Positions 58,232 through 64,000 of a DNA stretch of 64,000 bases are shown piece by piece. Position numbers and translations under genes: made by a program. The DNA is from Arthrobacter sp. OV608 (GTDB lineage: Bacteria; Actinomycetota; Actinomycetes; Actinomycetales; Micrococcaceae), in contig FOEZ01000002.1 of NCBI GenBank assembly GCA_900110595.1, positions 124,001-188,000 on the forward strand. The letters are read 5' to 3'. The notes under the pieces were generated by a model that made no database searches, was not told the origin of the DNA, and was given only the letters and a program-made list of their open reading frames with translations. How positions within the stretch are numbered: the first letter of the stretch is position 1; each line of letters begins with the position of its first letter.

Positions 58232-58284
58232 CCAGACCTGACACGGCACCGGCCGGCCACCCATCTGTAAACTGGCGGAGGCTG

Positions 58285-58299
58285 CGCGAAACGTTCGCG
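58285..58299 (+). promoter_or_regulatory. LacI-type operator
   Basis: CGCGAA-ACG-TTCGCG is a perfect dyad 26 bases before the LacI gene. It resembles the boxes before the second LacI gene at 60053-60108. Confidence 0.6.
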
Positions 58300-58325
58300 T
58301 AAAGGATTCCCTGAGGACGACGACA

Positions 58326-59327
58326 ATGACGACGATGGTAAAAGTGGCCAAGCTTGCCGGCGTGTCCATCTCCACCGTCTCGCACGTCCTAAACGGCACC
58401 AGAAATGTCAATGACGAGACCCGGCAGAAGGTCCTCAAAGCCATCGAGGAAACGTCCTACCGCCAGGACGCGCTGGCCCGCGCCATGCGCCGGTCCCGGA
58501 CTGACAGCATCGGCCTCATAGTGTCCGACGGCGGCGAGCCGGCTTTTGCGGAAATGATCCGGGGCGTCGAGGAGACAGCCGCCAGCCAGGGAGTCACCTT
58601 GCTGCTGGCCAATTCCGCCGAGGATCCGCAGCGCGAGGCGCGGGCCGTCCAGGCACTCCTGGAGCGCCGGGTGGACGGCCTCATCCTGGCCCGCGTCGCA
58701 GGCTCCGGCCTGGACGCCATCAGCGAGTTTGCCAACCATGAGACTCCCCTGGTGCTGATGGACCGGCTGTCCGAGGACCCCTACGACCAGGTGGGCGTGG
58801 AAAACCGCGAGCCCATCAGGGAACTGGTGCAGCACCTCACTGCCCAGGGCCACGAACGGATCCTGCTGATCGCCGGGGATACCCGCGTGGCCACCCTGCG
58901 GGAGCGGCACGAAGCCTTCACCGAAGCCATGGCGGCCGCCGGCATCCCCGCGGCAAAGCAACTGGCCGTCGCAGCTCACGACTCCAAGGAGACCGACGCC
59001 GGAATCCGCAAGGCCTTGGGAGCGGCTAAGCCACCAACGGCCGTCATAGCCTGCAGCACGGTGCTCGCCGCCGCTGCGCTCCGCCAGATCCAGCAGCGTG
59101 GCCTCCGCATGCCCGACGATATTGCCTTCGCAGTCTTCGACGGCTTCGCTTATGCGGACCTGTTCGAACCCCAGCTCACCACGGTCCGACAGCCCGCTTT
59201 CGATGTGGGCTCCACGGCGGCCGAGCTCCTGGCCAAGCGGATCGCAGACAAGTCACGTGAACCGGCCATCGTCCGCCTCGCCCCCGTGATCGAATACCGG
59301 GCGTCCACCGGCCCAGCACCCGCCTAG
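58326..59327 (+). CDS. LacI family regulator (1)
   Basis: This 333-residue regulator has the LacI helix-turn-helix (TTMVKVAKLAGVSISTVSHVL) and effector domain. It shares long blocks with the LacI protein at 60115, such as LLLANSAEDP and RRVDGLILARVAGS, so they are paralogues. Both lie just before a sugar ABC transporter, so they probably respond to related sugars. Its stop overlaps by four bases the stop of the convergent gene. Confidence 0.9.
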   Translation: MTTMVKVAKLAGVSISTVSHVLNGTRNVNDETRQKVLKAIEETSYRQDALARAMRRSRTDSIGLIVSDGGEPAFAEMIRGVEETAASQGVTLLLANSAEDPQREARAVQALLERRVDGLILARVAGSGLDAISEFANHETPLVLMDRLSEDPYDQVGVENREPIRELVQHLTAQGHERILLIAGDTRVATLRERHEAFTEAMAAAGIPAAKQLAVAAHDSKETDAGIRKALGAAKPPTAVIACSTVLAAAALRQIQQRGLRMPDDIAFAVFDGFAYADLFEPQLTTVRQPAFDVGSTAAELLAKRIADKSREPAIVRLAPVIEYRASTGPAPA

Positions 59328-59905
59328 CCCAGGCTGACGGACTTCGCATCCGGACCTTCTGAGCCGGTCCGGCTACCGCTCGCATCGTTCACTTCCACCA
59401 GCAGGTTGGTGTGGACAGTTACCCAGCCGTCAGCCTCCAGCGGCCGGTGGTCGAACTGGTCCGGAACGAGGACTACCAGCCTGCCTTCCGCGTCGGAAAG
59501 GCTGGTGAGCGCATCCCGGCCGTCGATAAGCTGCCCGCAGCTTGCGTTCCATCCGCCGTCCGCCAGGACGCGCTCAGTGATGAGACAAAAGCCGGCACTG
59601 TCGAGCCGGTCCGGTGCCACGAAGTAGTTGCTGTTGTTGTACTCACCCAGGTACCGGACATCCTCCAACCACACCTCTTGCTCCAGGTCCGAATAATCTC
59701 CCGCAAGCACGTCCTGATCGGTCGGTGCCCGTTCCAGAACATCAAGTGTTCCCGGCTGGGCGAGGAAAAGCGCGGACCAGAGAAATGCCAGGCCCACCCA
59801 GGTACCCAGGCCCACCGCAGCGGCCAACGCGATGATGAGCTTCCATCCGCGGGTCAAGGGTGTGACGCCGGGATAGGCGGTGGTGAAGTAGCCGGGTGTA
59901 TCCAT
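59324..59905 (-). CDS. Single-pass membrane protein, unknown
   Basis: The 193-residue product has a hydrophobic helix (LIIALAAAVGLGTWVGLAFLW) near residue 30 and an exported domain with two Cys that could form a disulfide (AGFCLI, NASCGQL). No family is recognised. ATG 59905 follows GAGGGGGCA. It lies between two LacI genes on the opposite strand. Confidence 0.75.
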   Translation of the reverse strand: MDTPGYFTTAYPGVTPLTRGWKLIIALAAAVGLGTWVGLAFLWSALFLAQPGTLDVLERAPTDQDVLAGDYSDLEQEVWLEDVRYLGEYNNSNYFVAPDRLDSAGFCLITERVLADGGWNASCGQLIDGRDALTSLSDAEGRLVVLVPDQFDHRPLEADGWVTVHTNLLVEVNDASGSRTGSEGPDAKSVSLG

Positions 59906-60052
59906 GCTCTGCCCCCTCAGGCTGGTTGGTCCCTGTGTAGGCTACACCGGCTTGAGGACCTTTCGCTGTGGGCGGGAATCCGCCATGAACCTGGACCCCG
60001 GTCCGCCCGCAGGAAACCGCCGTCCAAAGAACTTCAACGTGACCCATTGCAC

Positions 60053-60108
60053 ATCGAAACGTTTGTCTCTAGTATCGAAACGTTCGCGCAATCGTTTCGC
60101 TAGAAGGA
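60053..60108 (+). promoter_or_regulatory. LacI-type operators
   Basis: ATCGAAACGTTTGTC, ATCGAAACGTTCGCG and CAATCGTTTCGC lie close together; CGAAACG and CGTTTCG form dyads. They precede the second LacI gene. Confidence 0.65.
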
Positions 60109-60114
60109 GTCACA

Positions 60115-61140
60115 GTGGCAACCATGGTCGATGTCGCATCACTTGCCGGCGTCTCGACGTCCACCGTGTCGCACGTCCTGAACGAAACCAGGCACGTCGA
60201 GCCGGAAACCAAAGAGCGTGTAATGAGCGCTGTGAAGGCCACAGGCTACCGGCGTGACGTGCTGGCCCGCTCCATGCGCCGCGCCAGGACCGACTCCATC
60301 GGCCTGGTGGTCTCCGATGCCGGTGAGCCGGCATTCGCAGACATGGTGCATGGCGTGGAGGAGGCGGCTGCGCACAACGGCCTCTCCCTGCTGCTGGCCA
60401 ACTCGGCGGAAGATCCCGCCCGGGAGCGCGCAGCGGTGGAAGCCCTCCTGGACCGCCGGGTCGATGGCCTCATCCTCGCGCGGGTGGCGGGGTCAACCGC
60501 CGGACTGCTGGAGCGGATCAGGAAGGAAAAGAAGCCGCTGGTCCTGCTGGACCGGCTGGCGGACCTGGGCGGGGACCAGGGGCAGGTGGACCAGGTTGGC
60601 GTCAACAACCAGGCCGCAATGGCAGCCCTGGTTGACCACCTCACGTCCCAGGGCCACGAGCGGATCCTACTCGTGTCCGGGGACCTGCGGGTGTCTTCGC
60701 TCCGCGAGCGCTATGACGGTTTCCGGGCCGCCATGCTCACGAAAGGCATGGCAGTACCACCCGAACTTCTCTGCGAAGGCACAGTCACTGCGGCAGCCAC
60801 GTTCGACCGTGTCCGGCCGCTGCTGGCCACCGCCTCAGGACGTCCGACGGCGATCCTCGCCTGCAGCACCCTCCTGGCGGCAGGTGCGTTGCGGGCTGTG
60901 CAGCACGAAGGACTCCGGGTGCCTGGCTCCATGGCCTTCGCGACGTTCGACGGCTTCACCTACTCGGACCTGTTCCAACCACAAATAACCACCGTGCGCC
61001 AGCCCGCGTTCCAGCTGGGTGAGAGCGCGGTGAGTTTACTTTTGCAGCGGCTCGAGAACCCCGCTGCGCCCGCCACTATCCTCCGGCTCGAGTCCCGGAT
61101 CGAGTTCCGCCGCTCTACCAGCAACAGCTCCACCGACTAA
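60115..61140 (+). CDS. LacI family regulator (2) of sugar ABC operon
   Basis: The 341-residue regulator has the LacI helix-turn-helix (MVDVASLAGVSTSTVSHVL) and an effector domain ending in FATFDGFTYSDLFQPQITT. GTG 60115 follows AAGGAG. It directly precedes an ABC sugar transporter with a 70-base gap and probably controls it and itself through the AAACGTT boxes. Confidence 0.9.
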   Translation: MATMVDVASLAGVSTSTVSHVLNETRHVEPETKERVMSAVKATGYRRDVLARSMRRARTDSIGLVVSDAGEPAFADMVHGVEEAAAHNGLSLLLANSAEDPARERAAVEALLDRRVDGLILARVAGSTAGLLERIRKEKKPLVLLDRLADLGGDQGQVDQVGVNNQAAMAALVDHLTSQGHERILLVSGDLRVSSLRERYDGFRAAMLTKGMAVPPELLCEGTVTAAATFDRVRPLLATASGRPTAILACSTLLAAGALRAVQHEGLRVPGSMAFATFDGFTYSDLFQPQITTVRQPAFQLGESAVSLLLQRLENPAAPATILRLESRIEFRRSTSNSSTD

Positions 61141-61209
61141 CCCCATACAAACCAACGTCGCATCCCACCAGCGCACCTCCCCCGGGCGCAGCATGCAAAG
61201 GAGCATTCC

Positions 61210-62514
61210 ATGAGAAAAACAGTCCGCACGACCCTGGCCACAGCGGCAACCGCTGCCCTGCTGGCCCTCACAGCCTGTGGCAGCGGCACGGATGCAGCCA
61301 CGCCGGCGGCGGACGGTCCCTACGCCGCTCCGGCCAAGGACATCACCGCCAGCATCTCCGTTTCCAACTGGGGCGATCCCGGCGACAAAGCCGTCTATGA
61401 CGGCGTAGCCGAGCGCTTCAAGGAGAAGTATCCCAACGTTACGGTGAACAACAATTTCACGCCGATCACCACCTGGACCGAGTACGTCAACAAGCTCGTC
61501 ACGCAGGCAGCAGCCGGCCAAGCGCCGGATGTCATCAACATCGCCACCGAGGGCGTCGAGCTGGGCCTGGCCAACGAGCTGTTCACACCCCTGGACGGCT
61601 TCCTCAAGAACGATCCGGAGGCCAAGTCCCTGCGCGAGGACATCGATCCCAAGCTCCTCGAAGGCTTCAGCAAGGACGGCTCCACGTATCTGATGCCCAA
61701 CACGTTCAACACCATGGTGATCTACTACAACACCAAGATGTTTGAGGCCGCCGGGATTGAACGCCCCAGCGACGACTGGACCTGGGACGATTTCCTGGAG
61801 ATCTCCAAGAAGCTGACCACCGGCTCAGGCGCCGACAAGGTATACGGGTTCGCCATGCCGTACTACTCCTTTGGCATCACCCCATGGCTGTACTCCAATG
61901 ACACGTCCGTGATGAGCGATGATCTGGAGAAGGCCCAGCTCACCGACGAGAAGGTCAAGGAAACCGTGGGCTGGGTCCGGGACCTCGTCACCAAGCACGG
62001 TGTATCCCCGCAGCCGAAGGGCTCCGACCCATACCAGCTGTTCCCCGCCGGCAAGGCGGCCATGACCGGCGCGGGGCACTTTGTCACCGGCGGCTTCGAA
62101 AAGGCAGGCTTCAGCGACTACGACATCCTGCCGTGGCCGAAGGGCACCACCAAGTCCACCGTGTTCGGCGCCGGCGCCTTCGCAGTCTCCAAAGCGTCCA
62201 AGAACAAGGAGCTGTCCTGGGAGTTCATCAAGATGCTCACCGACCAGCAGACCCAGAAGAAATGGGCCGACGCCGGCGCCGCCGTCCCGTCCACCAGGAC
62301 CGCCGCTTCATCCCCGGATTTCCTCGCTTCCCCCGAGCATGCCGAAGAGTTCTACAACTCACTTTCCTACGCGAAGCCGGTAGCGGCTCCGCGTGCCTAC
62401 AACGTGCTGGATCCGGCGTTTATGCGGGCCATGGACGAGATCATGTCCGGCCAGGACATTGGCGCCTCCCTTCAGAAGGCCCAGAAGGATGTTGAGGAGG
62501 CGTTGCAGCAGTGA
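61210..62514 (+). CDS. Sugar ABC transporter substrate-binding lipoprotein
   Basis: This 434-residue CUT1-type binding protein has a lipoprotein signal with lipobox LTAC (residues of about 20-23) and the family pattern (TTWTEYVNKLVTQAAAGQAPDVI, FNTMVIYYNTKMFEAAG). It captures an oligosaccharide outside the cell. ATG 61210 follows AAAGGAG. It overlaps the permease gene by GTGA. Confidence 0.92.
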   Translation: MRKTVRTTLATAATAALLALTACGSGTDAATPAADGPYAAPAKDITASISVSNWGDPGDKAVYDGVAERFKEKYPNVTVNNNFTPITTWTEYVNKLVTQAAAGQAPDVINIATEGVELGLANELFTPLDGFLKNDPEAKSLREDIDPKLLEGFSKDGSTYLMPNTFNTMVIYYNTKMFEAAGIERPSDDWTWDDFLEISKKLTTGSGADKVYGFAMPYYSFGITPWLYSNDTSVMSDDLEKAQLTDEKVKETVGWVRDLVTKHGVSPQPKGSDPYQLFPAGKAAMTGAGHFVTGGFEKAGFSDYDILPWPKGTTKSTVFGAGAFAVSKASKNKELSWEFIKMLTDQQTQKKWADAGAAVPSTRTAASSPDFLASPEHAEEFYNSLSYAKPVAAPRAYNVLDPAFMRAMDEIMSGQDIGASLQKAQKDVEEALQQ

Positions 62515-63467
62515 CGCTAATTGTCCCCCAAACCGAACTGTCGCCCGCGCCCCCGTCGGGACGCGGAGACCGCCCAGGGCACCGAAGCGCCGCCCGCCGT
62601 CGGGAAGCCCTCACCGGCTACCTGTTTACGGCACCCACCGTGATCGGCTTCCTGGTCTTCGTCCTCGGCCCGCTCGTCGCGGCCCTGTACCTCAGCCTCA
62701 CCAAGTACAACATCCTCACCGCACCCAAGTTCATCGGACTGGACAACTACGCACGGATGTTCCGGGATGAGCGGCTAGCCACGACGTACGGCAACACAGT
62801 CCTCTACGTGGGCGCCGCCGTCGTCCTTATCAATGGCTTCGCGCTCCTGTTCGCCGTGCTGATCAACCAGCGGCTCCCCCGGGCGCTGACCTACGTGTTC
62901 CGCTCCGCCTACTTTTTCCCGTACCTGGTGGCGCTGGTGTACGTGTCCATCATCTGGCAGGCGCTCTTCCAGAAGGACACGGGCATCCTGAACTACTACC
63001 TAACGGCCATGGGCGGGGAACGGATCGACTGGCTCAACAGCGCGGAGTTCTCCAAAGTGTCGGTGGTCATCGTGGACACGTGGCGCAACGTCGGCTTCGC
63101 GATGCTGATCTTCGTGGCCGCCCTGCAGGAAGTCCCCAAGGACATGGTGGAGGCCGCCCGGATGGACGGCGCCAACGAGTGGCAGATCTTCCGCCGCATT
63201 GTGCTGCCGATGATCAGCCAGGCCACGTTCTTCAATATCACCATCACCATCATCGGCGCGTTCCAAATTTACGAATCGATCATCGTGCTCACCCGCGGCG
63301 GCCCCGGCGATGCCAGCCGCAGCGTGGTGATGTACATCGCCGAAGTGGCCTTCAACAAGTTCGACATGGGCTACGCCTCAGCCATCGCGGTGACGCTGTT
63401 CCTGATCATCATGCTGGTGACCATGGTGCAGTTCCGCCTCAGGAAATCATGGGTGAACAATGAGTAA
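62511..63467 (+). CDS. Sugar ABC transporter permease (1)
   Basis: The 318-residue permease has six hydrophobic segments and the EAA loop (EAARMDGANEWQIFRRIVLPMI), the contact site for the ATPase. GTG 62511 overlaps the binding-protein stop. It belongs to the MalF/UgpA group. The next permease starts eight bases before its stop. Confidence 0.92.
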   Translation: MTLIVPQTELSPAPPSGRGDRPGHRSAARRREALTGYLFTAPTVIGFLVFVLGPLVAALYLSLTKYNILTAPKFIGLDNYARMFRDERLATTYGNTVLYVGAAVVLINGFALLFAVLINQRLPRALTYVFRSAYFFPYLVALVYVSIIWQALFQKDTGILNYYLTAMGGERIDWLNSAEFSKVSVVIVDTWRNVGFAMLIFVAALQEVPKDMVEAARMDGANEWQIFRRIVLPMISQATFFNITITIIGAFQIYESIIVLTRGGPGDASRSVVMYIAEVAFNKFDMGYASAIAVTLFLIIMLVTMVQFRLRKSWVNNE

Positions 63468-64000
63468 CGCCGTCCTCCCCTCCCGCACCCTTTCAGGACA
63501 GGACGTACGACGGCGGCGGCGCGCCGGCGTTGCGAAGTCCATTTCCGTCGGGCTGCTTGTCCTGGGCGCCGTCGGCATGGTGGCCCCGTTCCTGTGGATG
63601 TTCACCACGTCCCTCCGGGACGCCAGCCACGCCTACGACCTGCCGCCGCAGTGGCTGCCCACCGAATGGGACTGGGGAAATTATGCGGCAGCGGTCAGCG
63701 GACCAGTGCCTATCCTGCGGAACATGTTCAACAGCGCGGTCATAGCGATTGCCGTCAGCGTCGGCATGATCATCACCGCACCGATGGCCGGCTACGCTTT
63801 CGCCAAGCTGGAATTCCCGGGCCGCAACTCGATCTTCGTGGGCCTGCTGTCCTCGCTGATGGTGCCGGCGCAGGTGACCATCATTCCGCTGTTCCTGCTC
63901 ATGCGGACCTTCGGCCTGCTGGACAATCCGCTCAGCCTGATCCTGCCCGGCATCACCGGCGCCCTGGGAGTCTTCCTGCTGCGGCAGTTCTTCCTGGGCC
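63460..64000 (+). CDS. Sugar ABC transporter permease (2), cut by window edge
   Basis: An open frame from ATG 63460 runs to the window end (180 codons) and begins MSNAVLPSRTL, followed by a basic segment and hydrophobic helices (SVGLLVLGAVGMVAPFLWMF, and NSAVIAIAVSVGMIITAPM). The motif GYAFAKLEFPGR is typical of MalG/UgpE-type permeases. The EAA loop should lie beyond the edge. It overlaps the first permease by eight bases. Confidence 0.9.
   Translation, partial: MSNAVLPSRTLSGQDVRRRRRAGVAKSISVGLLVLGAVGMVAPFLWMFTTSLRDASHAYDLPPQWLPTEWDWGNYAAAVSGPVPILRNMFNSAVIAIAVSVGMIITAPMAGYAFAKLEFPGRNSIFVGLLSSLMVPAQVTIIPLFLLMRTFGLLDNPLSLILPGITGALGVFLLRQFFLG

Larger units (their letters stand above)
57613..58325. 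other. Long intergenic region with repeats
   Basis: This 713-base stretch between the GH16 and LacI genes holds the leader frame, copy D of the GAGTA-N5-TACTC dyad with extra half-sites, a dispersed repeat and a palindrome. I see no other gene. Confidence 0.6.

Overview
The window is high-GC DNA with actinobacterial traits: GTG and TTG starts, stop/start overlaps such as ATGA and GTGA, leaderless-looking promoters, ANTAR and BTAD regulators, a CmtR-type metal sensor and an LAxTG-type peptide. Gene content and style suggest a member of the Micrococcaceae, most likely Arthrobacter, Pseudarthrobacter or a close relative. That placement is inference, because no rRNA or other marker gene is present. 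I saw no tRNA, rRNA, CRISPR array, insertion sequence or phage gene, so this looks like chromosomal accessory territory devoted to metals, stress and the cell envelope.

Layout. 0-6 kb: the end of a short-chain dehydrogenase, an aldo/keto reductase, and a minus-strand run with a nitrate-reductase-like molybdoenzyme, a helical protein, an HPP membrane protein, a lipoprotein, a 27-residue membrane peptide and a DUF6766-type protein. 6.3-8 kb: an orphan sensor kinase followed by a possible small RNA. 8.2-13.3 kb: an arsenic island with two stand-alone LMW-phosphatase-type arsenate reductases, an ArsR/phosphatase fusion, a flavoprotein, an 18-residue peptide with five cysteines, an aquaporin, a CgArsR-like repressor and an ArsN-like acetyltransferase. 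It contains no recognisable arsenite pump. 13.3-17 kb: YnfA, then a CmtR-type sensor, a Cys-tailed CDF-like transporter and a DsbA-like protein, divergent from an MntH transporter. 17-23.4 kb: a GAF-ANTAR regulator, a NarL-type kinase beside an AfsR-like regulator fused to a receiver, and an OmpR-type two-component pair. 23.4-31.8 kb: an Asp-rich repeat protein, a very large surface heme peroxidase with RTX repeats, and a secreted companion. 31.9-35.5 kb: an unusual Nramp-like transporter with a DHDPS-family aldolase and a LacI regulator. 35.5-38.3 kb: a multicopper oxidase, a signal peptidase apparently begun at CTG, and an anchored protein. 38.7-46.8 kb: three HPt-like proteins lacking the phospho-histidine, a second GAF-ANTAR protein, a GH26-like hydrolase, a glycosyltransferase with a tiny LAYTG peptide, and an acyltransferase. 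46.8-54.4 kb: a YcnI protein, a TetR/MFS pair, small unknown genes, and an MFS-ArsR-membrane protein-CopC cluster. 54.5-64 kb: envelope genes (SGNH hydrolase, GH16), two paralogous LacI regulators and the start of a sugar ABC transporter cut off by the window edge.

The most interesting signal is regulatory. A two-part element, GAGTA-N5-TACTC followed 21-22 bases later by CGTWWCGT, precedes both GAF-ANTAR genes and one histidine-less HPt gene; a partial copy faces the GH16 gene. Two further HPt-like paralogues also lack the histidine. Together these suggest an uncharacterised signalling group that works without HPt phosphotransfer. Other patterns are 11-base-spaced direct repeats typical of OmpR-family sites at four places, two related 60-base palindromes, a 150-base intergenic repeat in two copies, and several very small genes.
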